DNA of 64,000 bases, from positions 186,001-250,000 of the forward strand of contig NZ_SDIC01000006.1 in NCBI RefSeq assembly GCF_004116405.1. The letters are read 5' to 3'. A model generated the notes under the pieces. The model was not told the DNA's origin. It was given only the letters and a program-made list of their open reading frames with translations, and ran no database searches. The stretch's first letter is position 1, and the number at the start of each line of letters is the position of its first letter. Shown piece after piece: positions 37,888 through 45,510 of the stretch. Made by a program: the position numbers and the translations under genes. The stretch comes from Halegenticoccus tardaugens. Its GTDB lineage: Archaea; Halobacteriota; Halobacteria; Halobacteriales; Haloferacaceae.

Positions 37888-40800
37888 ATGGAAGACCTCA
37901 GCGACCAGTACGCCCCCGAGGAGGTCGAGTCCTCGGCGGAGGCGCACTGGGAGGAACACGACGCCTACGAGGCGACGAGGGAGGCGCACGCCGACGACCC
38001 GCCCTTCTTTTTCGTCGACGGGCCGCCGTACACCTCAGGGCAGATGCACCTCGGGACGGCGTGGAACAAGACCCTGAAGGACGCCGTCATCCGCTACAAG
38101 CGGATGTGCGGCCACCGGGTGACCGACCGCCCCGGCTACGACATGCACGGGCTCCCCATCGAGGTCAAGGTCGAGCAGGAACTCGGCTTCGAGAACAAGC
38201 GCGACATCGAGGAACTGGGCGTCGAGGCGTTCATCGAGGAGTGCAAGACGTTCGCCGAGCGCAACCGCGAGGCCATGGACGAGGACTTCGAGTCGATGGG
38301 CGTCTGGATGGACTGGGACGACCCCTACAAGACGCTCAGCCCCGAGTACATGGAGGCCACGTGGTGGGCGTTCGAGCGGGTCCACGAGAACGGCCTCGTC
38401 AACCGGGGCAAGCGCGCCGTCAACCAGTGCCCCCGCTGTGAGACCGCCATCGCCGACAACGAGGTCGAGTACCACGAGATCGAGTCGCCCAGCATCTACG
38501 TGAAGTTCCCCCTGCGGGACCGCGAGGGCTCTCTCGTCATCTGGACCACCACCCCGTGGACCATCCCGGCGAACACGTTCGTCGCCGTCGACGGCGAGAT
38601 GACGTACCAGGCCGTCCGCGCGGAGAAGGACGGAGAGGGCGAGGCTCGGAGCGCCTCGGAGAGTTCGAGCGGCGACGAGCCGCGAGAGAGCGAACTGCTC
38701 TACCTCGCCGAACCCGTCGTCGAGGAGGTCCTGAAGAAGGGCCGCTACGACGACTACGAGGTCGTCGACGAGGTCGCGGGCGAGGAGATGGTCGGCTGGG
38801 AGTACGACCACCCCCTTGCCGAGGAGGTCCCCGACCACGTCGACTTCGAGGGCGCGCTGCAGGTGTACACCGCCGACTACGTCGAGGCCGACAGAACCGG
38901 TCTCGTCCACTCCGCGCCGGGACACGGCCAGGAGGACTTCCAGCGCGGCCGGGAACTCGGGCTGGAGATCTTCTCGCCCGTCGCCGGCAACGGCGAGTAC
39001 ACAGAGGAAGCCGGAAAGTACGCCGGGACGTTCGTCCGCGACGCGAACGACGAGATCATCGCCGATCTCGACTCGAAGGATCTGCTCCTCGCCAGCGGGA
39101 CGCACAGCCACCGGTACGGCCAGTGCTGGCGCTGCGACACCGACATCGTGTTCCTCGCCACCGACCAGTGGTTCATCACGGTCACGGACGTGAAGGACGA
39201 CCTCCTCGCGAACATCGACGACAGCGAGTGGCACCCGCAGTGGGCGCGGGACAACCGCTTTCGCAACTTCGTCGAGGACGCGCCGGACTGGAACGTCTCC
39301 CGGCAGCGCTACTGGGGCATTCCGCTGCCCATCTGGGTGCCCGAGGACGCCGACGGCGACGTCTCCGCCGAGGAGGTAATCGTCGTCGGCACCCGCGAGG
39401 AGCTCGCAGAGCGAGTCGATCAGGACGTCGACCCCGACGAGATGGACCTCCACCGCCCGGCGGTCGACGACCTGACCATCACCGAGGGGGGAACGACCTA
39501 CCGACGGGTCCCGGACGTGTTCGACGTGTGGATCGACTCCTCCGTCGCCTCGTGGGGGACGCTGAACTACCCGAGCGAGACGGACGAGTTCGAGGAGCTG
39601 TGGCCCGCGGACCTCATCATCGAGGCGCACGACCAGACCCGCGGCTGGTTCTGGTCGCAACTCGGGATGGGGACCGCCGCCGTCGGCGAGGTGCCCTACG
39701 AGGAGGTCCTGATGCACGGGTTCGCCAACGACAAGGACGGACGGAAGATGTCCAAGTCGGTCGGCAACATCGTCACGCCGCACGAGGCGATCGAGCGCGC
39801 GGGGCGCGACCCCCTCAGGGCGTACCTGCTCAGTCACGACCAGCAGGGCGCGGACCTCGCGTTCGAGTGGGACGGCCTCGCGGACACGCAGGCCACCCTC
39901 AACATCCTCTGGAACGTCTTCCGTTTCCCGCTGCCGTACATGCGGCTGGACGGGTACGATCCGGCCGAGGCCGACCTGTCGGACGGGGACCTCACCGTGG
40001 TCGACGAGTGGGTGCTCTCGCGCCTGCAGTCGGTGAAAGCGGAGGTGGCGCGGGCGTGGGACGACTACGAGATTCACGTCGCGCTGAACGCGCTCTTCGA
40101 CTTCCTGACGGACGACGTCTCGCGCTTCTACGTGAAGGCGATCCGCGAGCGGATGTGGGAGGAGGAGGACTCCGCCTCCAAGCGCGGCGCGTACGCGACG
40201 CTCTCCGTCGTCCTCCTCGAAACGGTGCGGCTCCTCGCGCCCTTCACGCCGTTCCTCGCAGAGGAGATGTACCAGCACCTCGACGGGGGCGAGGCGACGG
40301 TCCACATGCTCTCGCAACCCGAGTTCGACGCCGACCGCCACGACCCCGAACTGGAGGAGAACATGGCCGTCCTCCGGAAGGTCGAGGAGGCCGCCGCGAA
40401 CGCCCGCCAGCAGGGGGGTCGGAAGCTTCGCTGGCCCGTCCAGCGCGTGATCGTCGAGACGGACGACGAGCGCGTGGCCGACGCGGTTCGCTCGCTCGAC
40501 GAACTGCTCCTCGACCGCGTCAACGCCCGGTCGCTGGAGGTCACGGAGGAGTTCGACGAACTCATAGAGCGCGCCGAACCGCAGATGAGCGTCATCGGGC
40601 CGGCGTTCGGCGGCGACGCGCAGAAGATCATGGGCGCGGTGCAGGGCAAGACCCGCGACGAGATCGAGTCGGGGGTGACGGTCGACGGCGAGACGTACGA
40701 CCTCACGGACGAGATGGTCGCCTACCGCGCGGAGCCGCCGGCGGACGTCTCCGGCGCGGAGTTCGAGGGCGGATCGGTGTACGTCGACACGGCGCTCACC

Positions 40801-41211
40801 GAGGACATCGAAGCCGAGGGGTACGCCCGCGACGTCGTCCGCCGGGTACAGGAGATGCGAAAACAGCTCGACCTCGACGTGGAAGAGCGCATCCGGACCC
40901 GCCTCGACGTCGCCGACGAGCGCGTCCGCGAGCTCGTCGACCGCCACCGGGAGTTCGTCGCCGAGGAGACCCGGACGGCCGAGTTCGTGGACGAGCCGTC
41001 GGATGTGGGCGACGTCGTCGCGGACGTCGATCTCGACGGTGACGAGACCGTCTCGGACGTCGATCTCGACGACGACGATGTCGTCTCGAACTTCGATCTC
41101 GACGGCGATGAAGCCGTCTCGAACTTCGATCTCGTCGAAACGTGGGACGTCGAGGGCGTGACCGTCACCATCGGGATCCAGCGCCTCGAAGCCGAAGAAC
41201 AGGCGGCTTGA
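37888..41211 (+). CDS. ileS: isoleucyl-tRNA synthetase
   Basis: This 1107-residue class I synthetase charges tRNA-Ile and edits valine. The HIGH-type signature is GPPYTSGQMHLGTAWNKTL and the KMSKS loop is DGRKMSKSVGNIV. The editing CP1 domain lies between them (DYVEADRTGLVHSAPGHGQE). The start MEDLSDQYAPEEVES at 37888 is preferred to an ATA/ATG-rich upstream extension. Two haloarchaeal insertions are seen: an acidic Ser/Glu linker (EKDGEGEARSASESSSGDEP) in the editing domain, and near the C-terminus three tandem 11-residue repeats (DVDLDGDETVS type). The C-terminus ends ETWDVEGVTVTIGIQRLE. Confidence 0.96.
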   Translation: MEDLSDQYAPEEVESSAEAHWEEHDAYEATREAHADDPPFFFVDGPPYTSGQMHLGTAWNKTLKDAVIRYKRMCGHRVTDRPGYDMHGLPIEVKVEQELGFENKRDIEELGVEAFIEECKTFAERNREAMDEDFESMGVWMDWDDPYKTLSPEYMEATWWAFERVHENGLVNRGKRAVNQCPRCETAIADNEVEYHEIESPSIYVKFPLRDREGSLVIWTTTPWTIPANTFVAVDGEMTYQAVRAEKDGEGEARSASESSSGDEPRESELLYLAEPVVEEVLKKGRYDDYEVVDEVAGEEMVGWEYDHPLAEEVPDHVDFEGALQVYTADYVEADRTGLVHSAPGHGQEDFQRGRELGLEIFSPVAGNGEYTEEAGKYAGTFVRDANDEIIADLDSKDLLLASGTHSHRYGQCWRCDTDIVFLATDQWFITVTDVKDDLLANIDDSEWHPQWARDNRFRNFVEDAPDWNVSRQRYWGIPLPIWVPEDADGDVSAEEVIVVGTREELAERVDQDVDPDEMDLHRPAVDDLTITEGGTTYRRVPDVFDVWIDSSVASWGTLNYPSETDEFEELWPADLIIEAHDQTRGWFWSQLGMGTAAVGEVPYEEVLMHGFANDKDGRKMSKSVGNIVTPHEAIERAGRDPLRAYLLSHDQQGADLAFEWDGLADTQATLNILWNVFRFPLPYMRLDGYDPAEADLSDGDLTVVDEWVLSRLQSVKAEVARAWDDYEIHVALNALFDFLTDDVSRFYVKAIRERMWEEEDSASKRGAYATLSVVLLETVRLLAPFTPFLAEEMYQHLDGGEATVHMLSQPEFDADRHDPELEENMAVLRKVEEAAANARQQGGRKLRWPVQRVIVETDDERVADAVRSLDELLLDRVNARSLEVTEEFDELIERAEPQMSVIGPAFGGDAQKIMGAVQGKTRDEIESGVTVDGETYDLTDEMVAYRAEPPADVSGAEFEGGSVYVDTALTEDIEAEGYARDVVRRVQEMRKQLDLDVEERIRTRLDVADERVRELVDRHREFVAEETRTAEFVDEPSDVGDVVADVDLDGDETVSDVDLDDDDVVSNFDLDGDEAVSNFDLVETWDVEGVTVTIGIQRLEAEEQAA
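41023..41136 (+). repeat. 33-bp tandem repeat inside ileS
   Basis: Three in-frame 33-base units at 41023-41055, 41056-41088 and 41089-41121, plus a partial fourth, encode DVDLDGDETVS, DVDLDDDDVVS, NFDLDGDEAVS and NFDLVET. The copies differ at a few positions, which argues against a very recent or artefactual expansion. Confidence 0.85.
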
Positions 41212-41260
41212 ATCGAGAGCGAACGGCCCGATCCGGGACGGTCGCGACCGCAACCCGGGG

Positions 41261-42103
41261 CTATTTCTTCTTTCGCGATCCCTGCCGGAGCGTCGAGTAT
41301 CGCCGCACCGCGTTCATGTCCGCCCGATCGCTCGACGGCACGGTCGAAACGTGGGACCGACCGCGTCCGCCGACGCCAGACGACGCGCCGCCCGCGTCCG
41401 CTTCGTCCGCTTCGTCTTCGCTCTCCGATTCGTCCGCTTCGTCGCCCTCCTCGTCGCGTTCGTCCCCCTCGCTGACGGATTTGAGCGCGTCCGTGACCCC
41501 GCGAAGCTTGTCGGAGAGGTCCGAGACGGAGCCGAGACCGCTCTCGTCGTCCGTTTCCTCGCCTTCGTCGGCGTCGCGCGCTCCGGTGCCGCTTTCGTCG
41601 GCATCCTCGCCATCGCCGCTCTCGTCCGCGTCGCCCTCGGCCTCGCCCTCTTCGTCTTGGTCGGGTAAAAACTCGGACAACAACCCGCTCAGGCTCGTAC
41701 CCTCCTTCCCCCCGCCTCCGTCGCCGTCCGCGGCGTCGGCGTCGGGGAAGGTCGCGAGCCGCTCTTCGAGCTCTCCGTCGTCTCCCGTCGCCGCGGCTTC
41801 GAGGCGGTTCAGCCAGAGGAGTTTGCGCAGCCGGACGAGCGGCTCGGGGTCGGCGCGGGCGACGATGCCGGGGAGGTCGGACGGCTCGATCTCCTCCGGC
41901 AGGTCGGTGAATCCCGCCGCCGCGAGCAGGTCTTCGAGCGATGCGCGTTCGAGCGCGTCCCCGCCCTCCCGAGCGATGCGCCGGAGTTCCTCCCGGTCGT
42001 CCTCGGAGAGTTCCGGTCCGCCGTCTCCCCCCGTCGCCGACTCCACGCGGTCTTCGACGTCCACGAGGAGTTCTTCGAGCGTTTCCGCCTGTTCGTTCGT
42101 CAT
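41261..42103 (-). CDS. acidic cluster protein D, unknown function
   Basis: This 280-residue protein is last in a four-gene minus-strand cluster. The N-terminal ~125 residues are predicted helical (TLEELLVDVEDRVESATG, ERASLEDLLAAAGFTDLPEE, LVRLRKLLWLNRLEAA). A long Asp/Glu/Gly/Ser linker (about 125-240) follows. The C-terminus switches to basic (AVRRYSTLRQGSRKKK). No known domain, signal or membrane segment is recognised. It starts 55 bases after protein C stops and ends 49 bases from the convergent ileS. The helix-acidic linker-basic tail layout suggests a scaffold or adaptor, but that is inference. Confidence 0.6.
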   Translation of the reverse strand: MTNEQAETLEELLVDVEDRVESATGGDGGPELSEDDREELRRIAREGGDALERASLEDLLAAAGFTDLPEEIEPSDLPGIVARADPEPLVRLRKLLWLNRLEAAATGDDGELEERLATFPDADAADGDGGGGKEGTSLSGLLSEFLPDQDEEGEAEGDADESGDGEDADESGTGARDADEGEETDDESGLGSVSDLSDKLRGVTDALKSVSEGDERDEEGDEADESESEDEADEADAGGASSGVGGRGRSHVSTVPSSDRADMNAVRRYSTLRQGSRKKK

Positions 42104-42158
42104 GGTGAATCGGGTACGCGAATCGGTTCGGGTCGAGTACGGCTCCCCCGCGACTCTC

Positions 42159-42968
42159 TCAGTCCGTCTCTTCCCCCTCCGATTCGTCCTCCCCTTCGGG
42201 TTCGCTTTCCGCCTCCGTTTCGCTTTCGGCCGCCACGTCCTCGGAGAACCGTTCCGCGATCCGCTCGGTCATTTCGTCCTTGCCGAGGTTGGCCTTGACG
42301 CCGACCTGCTTCGCGAGCGACTGGAGGTCCCGGTACGACATGACGTCGAGGAGTTCGCGGTACGTCTCCGCTTTCAACTCTCCGAGGTCGTCCTCCGAGA
42401 GGTCGCCGAGTTCGATCGGGACGGCTTCGTCCGTCCCGCTTTCGGCCTCTCCCTCTTGCGCTTCGGTTCCCTCCTCCGTCTCGCCCTTTTCCTCTTCGGT
42501 CGCTTCGGCTTCGGCCTCCTCGGCTTCGTCCTCCTCCGTCTCGTCTTCCTCCGTCTCGTCCGCTTCGACCGCCGTCTCCTCCGTTTCCTCTGGCCCCGCC
42601 GCCCCCTCGGCGAGTTCGGTCAGCCGGTCTTCGAGCGCGTCGCGGAAGCCGCTCGTCTCCGCCGCCGTCCGCAGCGCGGTCCAGAACGCTTCGAGCACGC
42701 GTTCGAGCGACGACGGCGTCGCTCCGTCGCCCTCGTCGCGTTCCTCGCTCTTCCTCGACGGGGCGTCCCGGACGCGCCTCCCGGCGCGCCGACCGACCTC
42801 GCGTCCGGCCGTCGCCCCGACCGCGCCGCCGACCGCCTTTCCGAGCTTCGCGCCGTCTATCTTCTCGGCGACGTTTCCCTCGCCGATCAGATCGCCGACG
42901 TCGAGTTGCTCGTCCAGTTCGTCCCTGATGGCCCGCTTGATCGCCGACCCGCTCCCGTCCTCGCTCAC
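42159..42968 (-). CDS. acidic cluster protein C with glycine-zipper and SAP/Rho-N-like motif
   Basis: This 269-residue protein has an N-terminal helical segment (AIKRAIRDELDEQLDVGDLI), then a glycine-zipper-like stretch, KLGKAVGGAVGATAGREVG followed by RRAGRRVRD. A helix (LERVLEAFWTALRTAAETSG) and a Glu-rich linker (~125-185) follow. A compact C-terminal motif, SYRDLQSLAKQVGVKANLGK then DEMTERIAERF, resembles SAP or Rho N-terminal nucleic-acid-binding motifs. An acidic tail closes the protein. Glycine zippers favour helix packing in membranes or oligomers. It lies 69 bases after B and 55 before D in the same orientation. Function unknown. Confidence 0.6.
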   Translation of the reverse strand: MSEDGSGSAIKRAIRDELDEQLDVGDLIGEGNVAEKIDGAKLGKAVGGAVGATAGREVGRRAGRRVRDAPSRKSEERDEGDGATPSSLERVLEAFWTALRTAAETSGFRDALEDRLTELAEGAAGPEETEETAVEADETEEDETEEDEAEEAEAEATEEEKGETEEGTEAQEGEAESGTDEAVPIELGDLSEDDLGELKAETYRELLDVMSYRDLQSLAKQVGVKANLGKDEMTERIAERFSEDVAAESETEAESEPEGEDESEGEETD

Positions 42969-43037
42969 GGCTCACCACCGCCGGCTCTCCGCGTGTCCGT
43001 CGGCGCGGGGCGCTGGACCGGACGGGGCACTCCCGAT

Positions 43038-43373
43038 TCACCCCTCCTCGTCCGTCTCGCTGGTCTCATCGTCGTCCCCGTTTCCGTCGTCGCTCCCCTC
43101 GGCCTCGTCGCTTTCGGCCGCCTCGTCGTCCCCCTCGGCTCGACCTTCGGACCGCAGGACGTTCGCGGCCAGCCACGTACCGAGGAGGCCGCCGAGCCAC
43201 TCGCCGAGGTGTCGGCCGACGAGCTCGCCCAGCCGACCGCCGATCGCCTCGGCGGCGGACTCGCCCCCTTCGAGCGCGCCTTCGAGCTCCGTCCCCTCGA
43301 AGATGTCCTCGAAGTCCACGTTCTCGCCGACCTCGTCGACGCCGACCGCTTCCACCAGCGTTTCGTCGCTCAC
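43038..43373 (-). CDS. acidic cluster protein B, short glycine-zipper protein
   Basis: This 111-residue protein starts at a GTG that overlaps the stop of protein A (GTGA). Residues ~1-40 are acidic and helical (VDFEDIFEGTELEGALEGGE). Residues ~44-72 form an amphipathic Gly-spaced helix (AIGGRLGELVGRHLGEWLGG, then LLGTWLAANVL). The rest is a Glu/Asp/Ser tail. The Gly-xxx-Gly spacing parallels that in protein C, suggesting the two associate with each other or with a membrane surface. No database family can be named from sequence alone. Confidence 0.6.
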   Translation of the reverse strand: MSDETLVEAVGVDEVGENVDFEDIFEGTELEGALEGGESAAEAIGGRLGELVGRHLGEWLGGLLGTWLAANVLRSEGRAEGDDEAAESDEAEGSDDGNGDDDETSETDEEG

Positions 43374-44032
43374 GCGTCGGCCCCCTCCCCGCCGTTGTCG
43401 TCGCCGCTCGACTTGCCGTCGAAGAGCTGGCGGACGAGTTCCTTGAGCAACTGCGTGAGCAGTTCCTCGAGCGGCAGCTCTTTCACGATGTCGCCGAGCA
43501 CGCCCCGAACCCGCTCCGCGAGCGACGAGACGAACCCCTTCGAATCGTCGTCGTCGTCCCCGCCTCCGAAGAGACCCCCGAGCAACCCGCCGGGGAGGAG
43601 GTCGTCGAGCCCGCCGCCGTTCAACAGGTTCGCGACCGCCGAGAGGAGATTGCCGACCAGCCGACCCTCGCCCGGGACGGCCGAGACGTCGAGGACGACC
43701 TCGTCGAGGTCGAGCTCCAGACCGAGGAGGTTCAAGAACAGCCCCTCGAGGTCGAGAAACAGGACCGTAGCCCCTTCCTCCTCGCCTTCGCTCTCTTCTC
43801 CTTCGCCCTCCTCTTCGCCGTCCTCACTACCTTCCTCCTCTCCGCCGTCCTCGCCTTCCTCTTCGCCGTTGCTCTCTTCTTCTCCCTCGTCTTCCTCCCC
43901 GCCGTCTGTCAGGAGCCGAACCTCCGTCAACGACCCCCGCGGGGCGGCGGACGGTTCGTCGAATTCGGGGTTGAGGACGCGGATCTTCTGTACCTGTTCG
44001 CTCTCGGGGGAACCTCTTCTCTCGGCGGTCAT
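43370..44032 (-). CDS. acidic cluster protein A with LLG-rich hydrophobic domain
   Basis: This 220-residue protein is first in the cluster. After MTAERRGSPESEQVQKIRVL comes a short conserved-looking region (LNPEFDEPSAAPRGSLTEVR). An almost pure Glu/Gly stretch (~47-86) follows. Next is a hydrophobic domain, LFLDLEGLFLNLLGLELDLD then EVVLDVSAVPGEGRLVGNLL. A Gly-rich turn and an amphipathic helix (ELPLEELLTQLLKELVRQLF) close the protein. The LLGL...VPGxGxLxGNLL pattern recalls a motif that I remember from many bacterial and archaeal hypothetical proteins, but its function is not known. The ATG at 44032 is chosen over a longer frame because a TATA-like box lies at 44063-44070. Confidence 0.6.
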   Translation of the reverse strand: MTAERRGSPESEQVQKIRVLNPEFDEPSAAPRGSLTEVRLLTDGGEEDEGEEESNGEEEGEDGGEEEGSEDGEEEGEGEESEGEEEGATVLFLDLEGLFLNLLGLELDLDEVVLDVSAVPGEGRLVGNLLSAVANLLNGGGLDDLLPGGLLGGLFGGGDDDDDSKGFVSSLAERVRGVLGDIVKELPLEELLTQLLKELVRQLFDGKSSGDDNGGEGADA

Positions 44033-44062
44033 GTAGTACTCACAACAAAACACACGCGTTTT

Positions 44063-44070
44063 GATTAAAT
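44063..44070 (-). promoter_or_regulatory. TATA-like box of the acidic four-gene cluster
   Basis: The minus strand reads ATTTAATC 31-38 bases before the ATG of protein A, the expected distance for a haloarchaeal promoter with a leader of under ten bases. No equally good box precedes B, C or D, so one transcript is likely. Confidence 0.55.
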
Positions 44071-44260
44071 CCCTACTGGCCGCTCCCGGACGGCCGACCG
44101 GAACGACGGCCGACCCGCGAGAGTTCGTTCCCCCCACCCCGGGTGACAGAACGGCGGAGCGCTCGCCTCCGGACCGCGGAGGGGTTTTGTCCGCTCGGCA
44201 CTTCGTCCCTCACGTGATGCAGGACCTCACTCGCCTCCGTCGAATCGGGGTGCGTCGAAC

Positions 44261-45505
44261 GTGAGACGGTCGACCGCGCTCGTGATCGGCGGCGGGGTGA
44301 CCGGCGTCGGCGTCGCGCGCGACCTCGCGATGCGGGGCGTGGACGTGACGCTGATCGAACGCGGCGGGCTGTCGAGCGGCACGTCGGGCAGATCTCACGG
44401 ATTGCTCCACAGCGGCGCGCGCTACGCCGAGGCCGACCCGCTCGGCGCGGAGGAGTGCATCGTCGAGAATCGCACCCTCCGGGAGATCGCCGGCGAGTGC
44501 GTCGCCGACACCGGCGGCTTCTTCGTCCAGGTCGACGGGGACGACCGCGACTACTACGAGCGGAAGCTTCGGGCCTGCCGCGACCTGGGCATCGACGCCG
44601 AGGACGTCGACGTCGAGGTCGCGCGGAACGCCGTGCCGGACCTCGCGGACGACGTCGTCCGGGTGATGCGCGTCCCGGACGCGGTCGTCTACCCCTCCCG
44701 CCTCGTCGCCGCGACGGCCGAGAGCGCCGCCGAGCACGGCGCGGAGATTCGTACGCACGCGCCGCTGGAGGGGCTGCGCGTCGAAGACGGGCGGATCGTC
44801 GCCGCCGACGTCGGCGGGAGCGTCGGCGGGCGAATCGAGGCCGAGTACGTCGTCAACGCCGCGGGCGCGTGGGCGGGCCGGTGCGCCGCCCTCGCCGGCG
44901 TCGAGGTGCGGATGCGCCCGACGAAGGGCGTGATGGTCAGCGTGGACTACCCGGGGCTCGGGCCGGTGCTCAACCGCTGTCGAAAACCCGACGACGGCGA
45001 CATCGTCGTCCCCCACGAGTCCGAGGCCGTCCTCGGGACGACCAGCGTCGAGGTGGACGACCCCGACGAGTTCGACGAGGAACCGTGGGAGGTCGAGACG
45101 ACCGTCGAGCAGTGCGCCCGGATGCTCCCGGCGGTCGCCGACGCGCCCGTCGTCCGGACGTGGTGGGGCGTCCGTCCGCTGTACGCGCCCGACGAGGAGG
45201 CGAGGCGGGAGGCGGACGAGGACGCGCGCGGCATCTCGCGCGACTTCGTCCTGCTCGATCACGCCGCGGGCGGCGTGGAGAACTTCGCCACCATCGTCGG
45301 CGGGAAGCTCACGACGTACCGGGGGATGGCCGAGGCGACGGCCGACCTGACGTGCGAGAAGCTCGGCGTCGAGGCGACCTGCGAGACGATGAACGAGCGG
45401 CTGCCGGGCGCGGACGATCCGGCGGCGCTGGACGAGCTGGTGAAAAAGTACGACGCGCGGTCGCCGTCGGACGAGGACGTGGTCGCCGAACCGGACGCCC
45501 GGTAG
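44261..45505 (+). CDS. short GlpA-like FAD-dependent glycerol-3-phosphate dehydrogenase paralogue
   Basis: This 414-residue DAO-family flavoprotein opens with the FAD motif [58 protein letters not shown] and GGKLTTYRGMAE follow, all typical of GlpA/GlpD. It lacks the C-terminal ~150 residues that carry the cysteine-rich BFD-like [2Fe-2S] domain present in the 586-residue GlpA at 48198-49958. The start is GTG at 44261. It converges with glpC, 5 bases apart, rather than being in an operon with it. It may oxidise glycerol-3-phosphate or a related 2-hydroxyacid and pass electrons to the neighbouring GlpC-type carrier (inference). Confidence 0.75.
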   Translation: MRRSTALVIGGGVTGVGVARDLAMRGVDVTLIERGGLSSGTSGRSHGLLHSGARYAEADPLGAEECIVENRTLREIAGECVADTGGFFVQVDGDDRDYYERKLRACRDLGIDAEDVDVEVARNAVPDLADDVVRVMRVPDAVVYPSRLVAATAESAAEHGAEIRTHAPLEGLRVEDGRIVAADVGGSVGGRIEAEYVVNAAGAWAGRCAALAGVEVRMRPTKGVMVSVDYPGLGPVLNRCRKPDDGDIVVPHESEAVLGTTSVEVDDPDEFDEEPWEVETTVEQCARMLPAVADAPVVRTWWGVRPLYAPDEEARREADEDARGISRDFVLLDHAAGGVENFATIVGGKLTTYRGMAEATADLTCEKLGVEATCETMNERLPGADDPAALDELVKKYDARSPSDEDVVAEPDAR

Positions 45506-45510
45506 GTCGC

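Noticed and set aside
38035-41253. 1072-residue open frame antisense to ileS
   Set aside because: It is a GC-rich shadow of ileS: the plus-strand frame has all synthetase motifs, while the antisense product has no recognisable domain and an Arg/Val/Leu-rich composition unlike the acidic proteome.
41261-44032. Gas-vesicle (gvp) operon
   Set aside because: The acidic small proteins recall gvp accessory genes, but no GvpA, GvpF/L or GvpN motif is found.
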